DNA of 64,000 nucleotides. Origin: Flavisphingopyxis sp963800335. GTDB taxonomy: Bacteria; Pseudomonadota; Alphaproteobacteria; Sphingomonadales; Sphingomonadaceae. Both the position numbers and the translations under genes were made by a program. The notes beneath the pieces are model-generated. The model was not told the origin of the DNA. It ran no database searches and was given only the letters and a program-made list of their open reading frames with translations. Shown here in pieces: positions 44,540 to 54,084 of the stretch (within the stretch, counting starts at the first letter, position 1; each line of letters starts with the position of its first letter). Location of the stretch: the NCBI GenBank assembly GCA_963800335.1, contig CAWDAN010000005.1, positions 62,001-126,000 on the forward strand, written 5' to 3'.

Positions 44540-47480
44540 ATGACCGACACACCAAGCAAAGCCCGACTATAAAGACACCGTCTTCCTGCCGAAGACCGAC
44601 TTTCCGATGAAAGCCGGCCTCGCGCAGAAGGAGCCGGCGATCCTCGCCAAATGGCAGGCCGACGATCTGTACGGAAAGCTGCGCGAGGCCCGCGCAGGCC
44701 GGACCCGCTTCATCCTCCACGACGGCCCGCCTTACGCCAATGGCGACATCCACATGGGCCACGCGCTCAACAAGGTGCTCAAGGACCTCGTCACGCGCAC
44801 GCAGAGCCTGCTGGGCAAGGACGCGCCCTATGTTCCCGGTTGGGACTGCCACGGCCTGCCGATCGAGTGGAAGATCGAGGAAGCCTATCGCAAGAAGAAG
44901 CTCGACAAGGACGCCGTCCCGGCCGCCGAATTCCGCGCCGAGTGCCGCGAATATGCCGCCAAATGGGTTGCGGTTCAGCGCGCGCAGTTCGAACGGCTCG
45001 GCATCCAGGGCGACTGGGACGATCCGTACCTCACGATGAAGTTCGAGGCCGAGGCCGCGATCGTCGCCGAACTGCTCAAGTTCGCCGAAACCGGCCAGCT
45101 CTATCGCGGCGCCAAGCCGGTGATGTGGAGCCCCGTCGAAAAGACCGCGCTCGCCGAGGCCGAGGTCGAGTATGAGGACATCGTCTCGACGCAGATCGAT
45201 GTCGCGTTCGAGATCGTCGAGGCGCCGAATGCGCCCAGAACCTGGTCGACGCAGGCGCATGCCGTGATCTGGACGACGACGCCGTGGACGATCCCGGTCA
45301 ACCAGGCGCTGGCTTACGGGCCATCGAGATCGATTACCGGCTTGGGTCGCCGCTGATGCGAACGGCCGATTGACTCGCTTCTGCACATGGCCGGATGATC
45401 TTGATGGCAGAGTTTCTAGTCGGCCGTCGACAGGCCTGATCAGCTCTGAACTTCGAGCTAGTATGAAGAAGTCGCATCGACGCGATTGAAGGATTACTCG
45501 ACAGAAAATCGTACGCTCGATCGCGAGTCTGGTCAAGGGCACCGACCTCGCAGGCGCAGTCGCGCGCCACCCGATGCACCATCTCGGCGGCTTCTTTGCC
45601 AAGCCGCGCCCGTTCCTCGCCAGGCGATTTCGTCACGACCGAAGCGGGCACCGGACTCGTCCATATGGCGCCCGACCATGGCGAGGACGATTTCCTGCTC
45701 TGCCGCGAGCATGGTCTCGAGCCCGGTCTTCGCGGTCGAGGGCGACGGCAAATATCGCGACGACTGGGCCTGGCTCGGCGGCCAGGGATCGGTCGATCAA
45801 CAAGGCGTTCAATGCCGCCGAGGGACCGATCTGTTCGCGACCTGCGCGCCGCGGGCGCACTGCTCGCCGCGTCGGACGATTTCACCCACAGCTACCCGCA
45901 CAGCTGGCGCTCGAAGGCCAAGATCATCTTCCGCGCTACGCCGCAGTGGTTCATCGCGATGGACGTGCCGGTCGACCGGCAGGTGCCGCGCTGCGCCGAC
46001 GAGGCCGACATCCGCGCCGCACAGGGCAATGGCGAGACGCTGCGCGAGACCGCACTCGACGCGATCGAACGCGTCCGCTGGGTCCCCGAACGGTCGAAGA
46101 ACCGTATCCGCTCGATGGTCGAAGGCCGCCCCGACTGGGTGATCAGCCGCCAGCGCGCCTGGGGCGTGCCGATCGCGCTCTATATCAACGACGATGGCCA
46201 GTATCTGCGCGACGACGCGGTCAACGCGCGCATCCTTGCCGCGTTCGAAAACGCCGGCGCCGATGCCTGGTTCACCGCCGACCATGCCGCCCTGCTCGGC
46301 CCCGACTACAGCCTCGACGACTGGACGCCGGTCACCGACATCCTCGACGTCTGGTTCGATTCGGGCAGCACGCACGCCTTCGTCATCGAGGCGCGCTACG
46401 GCAAGGGCGTGCGCGCCGACCTCTATCTCGAAGGCAGCGACCAGCATCGCGGCTGGTTCCAGTCGAGCCTGCTCGAAAGCTGCGGCACGCGCGGCCGCGC
46501 GCCATACGACGCCGTCCTGACGCACGGCTTTGCCCTCGACGGCAACGGCCGCAAGATGTCGAAATCGACCGGCAACGTCGTCGATCCGCTTGAAGGTCAT
46601 GGACGAAAGCGGCGCCGACATCCTGCGCATGTGGGTCGCCAGCACCGACACCTTCGACGACGTCAAGGTCGGCAAGGAAGTCTTGAGCGGCGCGAGCGAC
46701 AGCTATCGCAAGCTGCGCAACACCTTCCGCTACCTGCTCGGCGCGCTGTCCGATTTCGACGAGAGCGAGCGCGTCGCGCCCGCCGACATGCCCGAGCTCG
46801 AACGCTATATCCTCCACCGCCTCGCCGAGGTCGATGCCGAGCTGCGCGCGAGCGTCGACGGCTTCCAGTTCAGCCGCTATCTGCGCGTCCTGACGACCTT
46901 CGCGCAGGACGATCTCAGCGCGTTCTTCTTCGATATCCGCAAGGACTGCCTCTATTGCGACGTCGGCCCCGCGCTGCCGCAGGGATCGGCCAAGCGCCGC
47001 GCCTATCGCAGCGTGCTCGACACATTGTTCCACGCGCTCGTCCGCTATGCCGCGCCGGTGATCCCCTTCACCGCCGAGGAAATCTGGCAGACGCGCACCC
47101 CCGACAGCGACAGCGTCCATCTGCTCGAATGGCCCGAGGTCGACAGCGCCTGGCGCGACGAAGAGCTTGCGACCAAATGGCGACGCGCATCATCGCCGCG
47201 CGCGAGGCTGTCGTCGAGGAGATCGAGCCGATGCGTCGCGAAAAGATCATCCGCTCGAGCCTCGAGGCCGATGTCGTCTACCCGTTCGCAGAACTGGGCT
47301 TGTACGTCCGACGAATTTGCCGAACTGTGCATCGTTTCGAAGTCGCCGAGGAAGGGCACCGACCGAAGCGTCACCCGCACCGACAACGCCAAGTGCGGCC
47401 GCTGCTGGCGCCTCCTCCCCGAGGTGGCGCAAGACGGCGCTTTGTGCGATCGCTGCGACAGCGTACTGGCCGACACATGA
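44540..47480 (+). CDS. ileS: Isoleucyl-tRNA synthetase, heavily interrupted by frameshifts
   Basis: IleS charges tRNA-Ile. The opening gives MTDTPSKPDYKDTVFLP only after removing one base near 44560. Core motifs are all present across frames: HIGH-type HMGHALNKV (about 44755), the editing-domain HPMHHLGGFF and DHGEDDFLLC, the KMSKS motif GRKMSKSTGN (about 46555), and the C-terminal Zn-binding CGRCWRLLPEV with LCDRCDSVL. Further one-base changes are inferred near 45622, 45722, 45795, 45838, 46590, 47180 (loss) and 47303. The stretch 45310-45530 is unreadable in any frame and about 60 bases longer than expected. An essential gene this damaged means sequence or assembly error. Confidence 0.88.
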
Positions 47481-48058
47481 GCGAAACCATGATCGATTCG
47501 ACCCCGTCCCCCGCGCGCATCGCGCGTTCGCGCTGGATTGGCGCGTTCGTCACGATGGCAATCGTCGCCGCCGACCAGCTGATCAAGCTGTTCGTCACCG
47601 GCCCGCTCGCGCTGCAGGCGCGGATCGGCGACCCGATCGAGCTCGTCTCGTTCTTCCGCCTGCAATATGCCGAGAACTACGGCGTCTCGCTCGGCATGCT
47701 GCAGGCCGACAGCGAGGCAATGCGCTGGGGCCTCGTCGCGCTGACCGCGGCGATATCGCTCGGCGTCGTGATCTGGATCTTCAAGGAAAAACTGCGCGGC
47801 GACATCATCGCGCTGGCGATCATCCTCGGCGGGGCGATCGGCAACATCATCGACCGCGTCCGCCTGGGCTATGTCGTCGATTACGCCGATTTCCACGTCG
47901 GCGGCTACAGCCCGTTCATGATCTTCAACCTCGCCGACGCTGCAATCACGATCGGCGTGCTGCTGCTCGTCGCACGCGCGCTCTTGCATGATCGCGCGAA
48001 ATCTAAGACGATAGACCCAAGCCATCCGCCCGCCGCATCGACGGGCCAGGGAGATTGA
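47477..48058 (+). CDS. lspA: Lipoprotein signal peptidase (prolipoprotein peptidase II)
   Basis: LspA cuts signal peptides from lipoproteins in the inner membrane. The 193-residue protein has four transmembrane helices and the two catalytic Asp motifs GGAIGNIIDRV and YADFHVGG...IFNLADAAITIG. The ATG at 47477 overlaps the ileS stop, the common ileS-lspA arrangement. A lipoprotein gene follows after two bases. Confidence 0.95.
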   Translation: MSETMIDSTPSPARIARSRWIGAFVTMAIVAADQLIKLFVTGPLALQARIGDPIELVSFFRLQYAENYGVSLGMLQADSEAMRWGLVALTAAISLGVVIWIFKEKLRGDIIALAIILGGAIGNIIDRVRLGYVVDYADFHVGGYSPFMIFNLADAAITIGVLLLVARALLHDRAKSKTIDPSHPPAASTGQGD

Positions 48059-48060
48059 AT

Positions 48061-48465
48061 ATGCGTAAACTTGCCACCGCCGTCCTCGTCACCGCAGCGC
48101 TCGGCCTTGCCGGGTGCGCGATGGGTGGCCGCAACACGCCCGACGAATATGCCGTTGCGCGCCAGGCGCCGCTCGTCGTGCCGCCCGATTTCGCGCTGGT
48201 CCCGCCGCAGCCCGGCGCGCCCGCCGGTGCCGATTCGTCGCAGCAGCAGGCGCTCGAAGCCCTGTTCGGCGGCAGCGCCCCGCGCAGCGCGACCGAAGCC
48301 AGCATCATCAGCCGCGCCGACGACGGCCGCAGCGACCCGGGCATCCGCAGCAATGTCGGCGATCCGCAGACCTTCACCGTCGCCAAGGGCACGCTGACCC
48401 AGACGATCATCGCCGCGCCCGAAGGCGCCGGCCAGGAAGCCACCGCGGCAATCCCCGCAGGCTAA
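48061..48465 (+). CDS. DUF3035 lipoprotein
   Basis: A 134-residue protein with a lipobox (GLAGCAMG, Cys at 19) and the DUF3035 signature NTPDEYAVARQAPLVVPPDF shortly after it. The rest is Pro/Ala/Ser-rich and probably disordered. DUF3035 proteins commonly follow lspA in alphaproteobacteria; their function is unknown. The native start is the ATG at 48061, two bases after the lspA stop, and a bidirectional terminator follows. Confidence 0.88.
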   Translation: MRKLATAVLVTAALGLAGCAMGGRNTPDEYAVARQAPLVVPPDFALVPPQPGAPAGADSSQQQALEALFGGSAPRSATEASIISRADDGRSDPGIRSNVGDPQTFTVAKGTLTQTIIAAPEGAGQEATAAIPAG

Positions 48466-48488
48466 GCCTCGCTCACGATTGAAAAGCC

Positions 48489-48518
48489 AAAAGGGCGTCG
48501 CGCTTGCGGCGCCCTTTT
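48489..48518. terminator. Bidirectional rho-independent terminator between DUF3035 gene and dxs
   Basis: AAAAGGGCG (48489-48497) pairs with CGCCCTTTT (48510-48518), with a further CGC/GCG inside. The A-run on one side and T-run on the other allow it to stop both convergent transcripts. Confidence 0.8.
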
Positions 48519-48536
48519 GCTGTCACCCTTCTGCGT

Positions 48537-50468
48537 TCAGGCGATCGCGCCCGCTTCGCCGACCGCGGTGCTGTTGTGGCGCAGCGCCTTCAACACGGTA
48601 TCGACGATCCCCGCCGCGTCGAGCCCGGCATCGGCATATTGCTTGTCGGGATTGTCCTGGTCCTGGAAGATATCTGGAAGGCGCATCGTGCGCAGCTTGA
48701 GCCCGGCATCGATCAGCCCGGCGTCGCTCGCCATGGTGAGGACATGCGCGCCGAAGCCGCCGACCGCGGCCTCTTCCACGGTGACGCAAACTTCGTGACT
48801 TGTCAGTAGCTTGCGGATCAATTCCTCGTCGAGCGGCTTGGCGAAACGCAGGTCGGCGACGGTGGTCGAGAGGCCCTTGGCGTCGAGCGTGTCGGCGGCC
48901 TTGAGCGCTTCGGCGAGGCGCGTGCCGAGCGACAGGATCGCGACCTTCTTGCCCTGGCGGACGATGCGGCCCTTGCCGATTTCGAGGACTTCGGGAACTT
49001 CGGGCAGCGCGACCCCGGTGCCATTGCCGCGCGGATAGCGCACCGCGATCGGGCCGCTGTCATGCTCGACGCAGGTCTTGGTCATGTGCACGAGCTCGGC
49101 CTCGTCCGACGGCGCCATGACGACGAAATTGGGCAAGGTGCACAGATAGGCGAGGTCGAACGACCCGGCATGCGTCGCGCCGTCGGCACCGACCAATCCG
49201 GCACGGTCGATCGCGAAACGCACGGGCAGGTTCTGGATCGCGACATCGTGGACGACCTGGTCATAGGCGCGTTGGAGAAATGTCGAATAGATCGCGCAGA
49301 ACGGACGCATGCCCTGCGCGGCGAGGCCTGCGGCAAAGGTCACCGCATGCTGTTCGGCGATGCCGACGTCAAAGGCGCGGTCGGGATACGCCTGGGCGAA
49401 CTTGTCGACCCCGGTGCCCGACGGCATCGCGGCGGTAATTGCGCAGATGCGATCGTCGTTGTCGGCGAGTTTGGCGAGCGTTTCGCCGAAGACGTTCTGA
49501 TAGGCGGGCGGGCCGCCGCCCTTGCCCTTGTCCTGCTTGCCGGTGACGACGTCGAACTTGGCAACGCCGTGATACTTGTCGGCCGAGGCCTCGGCGGGGG
49601 CATAGCCCTTGCCCTTCTTGGTCACGACATGGACGAGGATCGGGCCCTGGTCGCTGTCGCGGACGTTTTCGAGGACGGGGATCAGGTGATCGAGATTGTG
49701 CCCGTCGATCGGTCCGACATAATAAAAGCCCAGCTCTTCGAACAACGTCCCGCCGGTCGCCATGCCGCGGGCGAATTCCTCGGCCTTTTCGGCGGCGTTG
49801 TGGACGCGGCGATGGATCTTCGAGGCGAGTCGCTTCGCGAGGCTCCTGAGGCCAAGATATTCGCTCGATGAGACCGCGCGCGCGAGATAGGCGCTGAGGC
49901 CGCCAACCGGCGGGGCGATCGACATGTCGTTGTCGTTCAAGATGACGACGAGGCGGTTGCCCGCCTGTTCGGCATTGTTCATCGCCTCGTACGCCATGCC
50001 CGCCGACATCGCGCCGTCACCGATCACCGCGATACCCTTGCCCGGCCTGCCGGTCAGCTTGTTGGCGACGGCAAAACCGAGCGCCGCCGAAATACTCGTC
50101 GAGCTGTGCGCCGCGCCGAACGCGTCATATTCGCTCTCGGAGCGCTTGGTGAAGCCGCTGAGCCCGCCGCCCTGGCGCAGCGTGCGAATCCGGTCGCGGC
50201 GTCCGGTCAGGATCTTGTGCGGATAGCATTGGTGGCCGACGTCCCAGACAAGCCGGTCCTCGGGCGTGTTGAAAACATAGTGAATCGCGGTCGTCAGTTC
50301 GACGACGCCGAGTCCCGCGCCGAGATGCCCGCCGGTCACCGAGACCGCAGAGATCACCTCGTCGCGCAGTTCGTCGGCGAACTGGCGCAACTGGCCGGGT
50401 TTGAGTTTCCTGAGATCGGCCGGGACATCGACCGTATCGAGCAATGGAGTATCGGGGCGGTGGGTCAT
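48537..50468 (-). CDS. dxs: 1-deoxy-D-xylulose-5-phosphate synthase
   Basis: Dxs condenses pyruvate and glyceraldehyde 3-phosphate, the first step of the MEP isoprenoid pathway. The 643-residue TPP enzyme shows the conserved HLGAGLGVVELTTAIHYVF, VWDVGHQCYPHKILTGR, the TPP site GDGAMSAGMAYEAMN with NDNDMSIAPP, and the transketolase-central DVGIAEQHAVTFAAGLA. The C-terminal domain is complete. I chose the start at 50468 (MTHRPDTPLLDTVDVP) over one far upstream inside the neighbouring zur region. Confidence 0.96.
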   Translation of the reverse strand: MTHRPDTPLLDTVDVPADLRKLKPGQLRQFADELRDEVISAVSVTGGHLGAGLGVVELTTAIHYVFNTPEDRLVWDVGHQCYPHKILTGRRDRIRTLRQGGGLSGFTKRSESEYDAFGAAHSSTSISAALGFAVANKLTGRPGKGIAVIGDGAMSAGMAYEAMNNAEQAGNRLVVILNDNDMSIAPPVGGLSAYLARAVSSSEYLGLRSLAKRLASKIHRRVHNAAEKAEEFARGMATGGTLFEELGFYYVGPIDGHNLDHLIPVLENVRDSDQGPILVHVVTKKGKGYAPAEASADKYHGVAKFDVVTGKQDKGKGGGPPAYQNVFGETLAKLADNDDRICAITAAMPSGTGVDKFAQAYPDRAFDVGIAEQHAVTFAAGLAAQGMRPFCAIYSTFLQRAYDQVVHDVAIQNLPVRFAIDRAGLVGADGATHAGSFDLAYLCTLPNFVVMAPSDEAELVHMTKTCVEHDSGPIAVRYPRGNGTGVALPEVPEVLEIGKGRIVRQGKKVAILSLGTRLAEALKAADTLDAKGLSTTVADLRFAKPLDEELIRKLLTSHEVCVTVEEAAVGGFGAHVLTMASDAGLIDAGLKLRTMRLPDIFQDQDNPDKQYADAGLDAAGIVDTVLKALRHNSTAVGEAGAIA

Positions 50469-50526
50469 GGCAGCGACCTTATCGGCGGTTATCCGCCAAG
50501 TCGATGAAAACCCGTGGGCTCGCGCG

Positions 50527-51006
50527 TCACTCGCAATCGTCGCAGCGGCCGTGCACTTCGATGACCGGCCGCGCCGGGGCAAAGCCCTTGCGTTTGGCTG
50601 CTTCGCGCACACCACTTGCCGCATTGTCGTCGTCGATATGCGTCGTCTGGCCGCAATTGTCGCAAATCAGAAAGATGCAGTCGTGCAGGCAGCCGGGATG
50701 TTCGTTGGCGATGAACGCGTTGGTGCTTTCGACTCGCCGGACGAGGTTGGTCTCAACGAACAGGTCGAGGATGCGGTAAACGGTGTTGGGCGCAACACGC
50801 TTGCCGCGCGCGCTCGAGACGATGTCGGCTATGTCATAGGCCGATGCGGGCTTGGCATGATGCGAAACGGCGTCGAAGATCGCACTTCGCATCTCGGTCC
50901 ACTGCTCACCCGCCGCCTCGAGCGAAGCGCGCGCCGCCGATGCAAGCGATGCGCCGCCATGGACGTGATGCCTGGCCGCGGGTTGGGAAGATTGCGGATT
51001 TGCCAT
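50527..51006 (-). CDS. Fur-family metal regulator, probably Zur
   Basis: A 159-residue Fur-superfamily repressor: winged helix at about 30-90 (AYDIADIVSSARG, APNTVYRILDLFVETNLVRR), then the dimerisation domain with HDCIFLICDNCGQTTHID and a final CxxC in HGRCDDCE. Two CxxC pairs form a structural Zn site, as in Zur and Fur. The adjacent MerC-like gene and a Zur-box-like sequence (51564-51578) favour Zur. About 15 His-containing residues precede the domain (ARHHVHGG). Confidence 0.82.
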   Translation of the reverse strand: MANPQSSQPAARHHVHGGASLASAARASLEAAGEQWTEMRSAIFDAVSHHAKPASAYDIADIVSSARGKRVAPNTVYRILDLFVETNLVRRVESTNAFIANEHPGCLHDCIFLICDNCGQTTHIDDDNAASGVREAAKRKGFAPARPVIEVHGRCDDCE

Positions 51007-51066
51007 GCGACCCATTTAGGCCTGCGCGCAGCGATCGGCAAGCTTGGCGCCAGCCGCGCGTGCGCA

Positions 51067-51492
51067 TCAGTCGCAGGCGGGCGTCGCGTTTAGTCCGTGT
51101 GCCAGCGCGACCGTCGCGACGCCGAGCAGCGTGAAGAAAATCTCCGCGCTGTGCGAATCGTAAACGATGCTCATGACGAGGCCGATGCCCATCAACGTGA
51201 TGCCGACGAGGCCGATCAGTCCCGGCATGCGTGTGTCGGACCGCATCAGGCCGGGGCCAAGGCTCGCCGCGCCGAACAGGATCGCAAGGCCGAGGCCGAA
51301 TTCATGGATGCCGGGCGACAGCAGGACGCTGCCGGTTGATGCGACCATCGCGAGGAGCAGCGCGCTCAGCACGCAATGGACGAGGCACAGGCCCGAGAGG
51401 GTGATCGCCATCTCGTCGAAATTGCGCGCGAACCGGCTCCGCCGCCAGCGGTCGGCGAGCGGGGCAAATGCGCCATTCTGCAATTTGGCCAT
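51067..51492 (-). CDS. MerC-domain membrane protein
   Basis: A 141-residue protein of the MerC family with four predicted helices (about 30-135). The Cys-containing first helix reads LSGLCLVHCVLSALLLAM, the C-x3-C pattern proposed to bind a metal such as Hg or Zn. It lies upstream of the Fur-family gene, separated by about 60 bases, so the two may share a transcript, and a Zur-box-like site precedes it. A zinc-uptake role is suggested by context; mercury transport is less likely without other mer genes. Confidence 0.8.
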   Translation of the reverse strand: MAKLQNGAFAPLADRWRRSRFARNFDEMAITLSGLCLVHCVLSALLLAMVASTGSVLLSPGIHEFGLGLAILFGAASLGPGLMRSDTRMPGLIGLVGITLMGIGLVMSIVYDSHSAEIFFTLLGVATVALAHGLNATPACD

Positions 51493-51563
51493 GACTAGGC
51501 GCAAAAGCCGTTCCTTCGGGATCAGATCTTCGTGGTGGGCGCTATATGGCACGGAGCGGTCGA

Positions 51564-51578
51564 AGTTACAATATATCA
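51564..51578. promoter_or_regulatory. Candidate Zur box upstream of the MerC-like gene
   Basis: On the minus strand TGATATATTGTAACT matches the enterobacterial Zur core TGTTATAWTATAACA at 12 of 15 positions. It lies 72 bases before the MerC-like start and about 100 bases before ctaA on the other strand, close to a Fur-family gene. AT-rich dyads are rare in this GC-rich genome. Confidence 0.45.
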
Positions 51579-51679
51579 TGCGAGCCAAGGTCGCGGCCGC
51601 GTCGAATGAGGAAGTCGTCGCTGGGCGGCGTTGAAGGGAAACACTTGGCCGCGTGCGTTCGCGGCGATAAGGCGCAATC

Positions 51680-52736
51680 GTGAAAACCGCCGCCCAACCG
51701 ATCGAACCCATGGCCCTGAACACGACAGCGCAGCCGTTGCAGCTCGCGCGCTGGTTGCTTGCGGTCGCAGCTCTCGTCGTCACGATGGTCGTCGTTGGCG
51801 GAATTACCCGGCTGACCGAATCGGGCCTGTCGATCACCGAATGGAAGCCGATCACCGGCGCGTTGCCGCCGCTGTCGCAAGCCGAGTGGCTCAACGAATT
51901 TGCGCTGTATCAGCAGACCACCGAATATCAGACGGTCAACCAGTCGATGACCTTGGGCGCGTTCAAGGCGATCTTTTTCTGGGAATGGCTCCATCGCCTC
52001 CTCGGCCGCGTGATCGGCCTCGCCTTCGCGCTGCCGCTGATCTGGTACGCGCTGCGCCGCACCATCCCCAAGGGTTATGGCCTGCGGCTGGTCGCGCTGC
52101 TCGCGCTCGGCGGACTGCAGGGCGCGATCGGCTGGTGGATGGTCAAATCGGGCCTCGTCGGCCGCATCGACGTCAGCCATTATCGCCTCGCGGTTCACCT
52201 GATGACCGCCCTGTTCGTCCTCGGCGGGCTCGTCTGGACCGCCGCCGACCTCCGGGCACTGGCGCGCAACCCCGCCGCGCGCCCGGCGCGGATGACCGCC
52301 GATCGCCGCGGTCGTCCTCGGCATTTTCGCCCTCCAGTTATTGTGGGGCGCGTTCACCGCCGGGCTTGACGCCGGGCACGCCTCGGCTGACTGGCCGGCA
52401 ATGTCGCCTGGCGGCTTCCTGCCATCGATTGCGCCATGGGGTCTCGGCGCCTTCGTCGACAGTCCGGTCTGGGTGCAATTCATCCATCGCTGGTGGGCAT
52501 GGGTCGCCGCCACCGCGCTCGTCGTCCTCCTCATCCGCGCGATGCGCGCCGGTGCACGCGCCGCGCCGATCGCGCTCAAGACGCTGCTCGTGATCCAGAT
52601 CGGCCTCGGCATCGCGACGGTGATGAGCGGCGTCGTGATCGACATCGCGGTCGCGCATCAGCTCGTCGCCGCGTTGCTGGTCGTCGCGGCAACAGCGTGC
52701 GCGCACCGGATTGGTGGGCAGGCGAAGATGGCATGA
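51680..52736 (+). CDS. ctaA: Haem A synthase, interrupted by one frameshift
   Basis: CtaA oxidises haem O to haem A for cytochrome oxidase. About 351 residues with eight transmembrane helices; motifs include VVGGITRLTESGLSITEWK (first haem-binding region), WEWLHRLLGR, HYRLAVHLMTAL and FIHRWWAWVA. Near 52299 an extra C breaks the frame; without it the text reads ARMTAIAAVVLGIFALQLL. The span is a codon multiple plus one. The start is the GTG at 51680 or the ATG at 51710 (MALNTTAQP). An alphaproteobacterial type 2 synthase. Confidence 0.92.
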
Positions 52737-52836
52737 TGGTCGCGACGACAGCGGGACGCTGAGCCGCAAAGCGCGGGCATAGGCCCCGCCTGATCTATCG
52801 GGTATCTGGGTACCTGTCAGCAAAGCCGCTTCCAGC

Positions 52837-52912
52837 TTGACATAGCAGCGAACGAGGGCCATTGGCTCGCTCAACAACGCGCCGTCCGTTCCGGGCGGCG
52901 TTTGTTTTGACC
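52837..52912 (+). promoter_or_regulatory. Promoter and leader hairpin upstream of rplM
   Basis: TTGACA at 52837-52842 with a weak -10 (CATTGG at 52860-52865) is followed by a GC-rich hairpin near 52872-52902 (AACGC...GGCGTT arms) and TTTGTTTTG. The hairpin plus T-run resembles an intrinsic terminator or a ribosomal-protein attenuator in the rplM leader. The gene starts about 55 bases later. Confidence 0.4.
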
Positions 52913-52965
52913 GGCGGACGAATACGCCTGACGGTCGCGATATCATTTTTGAGGAGTTCAGGCCC

Positions 52966-53445
52966 ATGAAGGCGCTGATGAAAACGACCAAGTCGGCCAA
53001 TGCCGGTACGGTCGAAAAGAACTGGGTGTTGATCGACGCCGAAGGCCTCGTTGTCGGTCGCGTTGCGACGATCATCGCCAACCTGCTGCGCGGCAAGCAC
53101 AAGCCGAGCTTCACCCCGCACGTCGATTGCGGTGACAATGTCATCGTCATCAACGCCGAAAAGGTGCGCTTCACGGGCAACAAGCTCAAGGACAAGATCT
53201 ATTACAAGCACACCGGCTATGTCGGCGGCCTGAAAGAAACGCCTGCCGGCAAGATCCTCGAGGGTCGTTTCCCCGAGCGTATCCTTGAAAAGGCGGTCGA
53301 ACGCATGATCCCGCGCGGCCCGCTGGGTCGCCAGCAGATGCGCAACCTGCGCGTCTACAAGGGCTCCGAGCATCCGCATGAAGGACAGGAGCCGACCGTG
53401 CTCGACGTCGCTTCGATGAACCGCAAGAACAAGGTGGGCGCATAA
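52966..53445 (+). CDS. rplM: 50S ribosomal protein L13
   Basis: A 159-residue L13. Landmarks are WVLIDAEGLVVGRVATIIAN, VVINAEKVRFTGNK, and AVERMIPRGPLGRQQMRNL. The start at 52966 is used; an in-frame ATG at 52978 (MKTTKSANAGT) is equally plausible. Its stop overlaps the rpsI start by one base (TAATG), the standard rplM-rpsI coupling. Confidence 0.97.
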   Translation: MKALMKTTKSANAGTVEKNWVLIDAEGLVVGRVATIIANLLRGKHKPSFTPHVDCGDNVIVINAEKVRFTGNKLKDKIYYKHTGYVGGLKETPAGKILEGRFPERILEKAVERMIPRGPLGRQQMRNLRVYKGSEHPHEGQEPTVLDVASMNRKNKVGA

Positions 53446-54032
53446 TGGCCGACAAGATCGAAGACACCCGCCAGTCGCTGGCGGACCTCAAGGACATCGC
53501 CGGCGGCGCGGCTGCCGCATCGACCGCTCCTGCAACCGGTGGCGATAGCACCGTTGCAGAGGCCGAGGCTCCTGCCGAATACAACCCCGCGACCGACGGC
53601 GGCGGCGGCGCTCCCGCACCGATCCGCGAGCAGGAACTCGACGCCCAGGGCCGCGCTTATGCGACCGGTCGTCGCAAGGACGCGGTCGCCCGCGTCTGGG
53701 TAAAGCCCGGCACCGGCAAGATCACCGTCAATGGCCGCGACCAGGCGGAATTCTTCGCCCGTCCGACTCTGCGACTGATCATCAACCAGCCGTTCGACAT
53801 CACCGACCGTCGCGGCCAGTACGACGTCGTCGCCACGGTCAAGGGCGGCGGGCTTTCGGGCCAGGCCGGCGCGGTCAAGCACGGCATCTCGCAGGCCTTG
53901 AGCAAGTTCGAGCCCAAGCTTCGTGCGACGATCAAGACGGCCGGGTTCCTGACCCGCGACAGCCGCGTCGTCGAGCGCAAGAAGTACGGCCGCGCCAAGG
54001 CGCGCAAGAGCTTCCAGTTCTCGAAGCGCTAA
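53445..54032 (+). CDS. rpsI: 30S ribosomal protein S9 with N-terminal extension
   Basis: The S9 domain starts near residue 70 (RAYATGRRKDAVARVWVKPG) and runs to the conserved basic C-terminal end KKYGRAKARKSFQFSKR, whose Lys/Arg tail contacts P-site tRNA. About 65 extra residues precede it (Ala/Gly/Pro-rich, acidic), which E. coli S9 lacks; such extensions occur in some alphaproteobacteria. The ATG at 53445 is coupled to the rplM stop, supporting this start. Confidence 0.95.
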   Translation: MADKIEDTRQSLADLKDIAGGAAAASTAPATGGDSTVAEAEAPAEYNPATDGGGGAPAPIREQELDAQGRAYATGRRKDAVARVWVKPGTGKITVNGRDQAEFFARPTLRLIINQPFDITDRRGQYDVVATVKGGGLSGQAGAVKHGISQALSKFEPKLRATIKTAGFLTRDSRVVERKKYGRAKARKSFQFSKR

Positions 54033-54054
54033 CGCGAACCGATACGCTACAAGG

Positions 54055-54084
54055 AAAGGGCGGCCCGCTGGGGCCGCCCTTTTT
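54055..54084 (+). terminator. Rho-independent terminator of rplM-rpsI
   Basis: A perfect 9-bp stem, GGGCGGCCC (54058-54066) and GGGCCGCCC (54071-54079), with a 4-base loop, AAA before and TTTTT (54080-54084) after. Confidence 0.93.
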
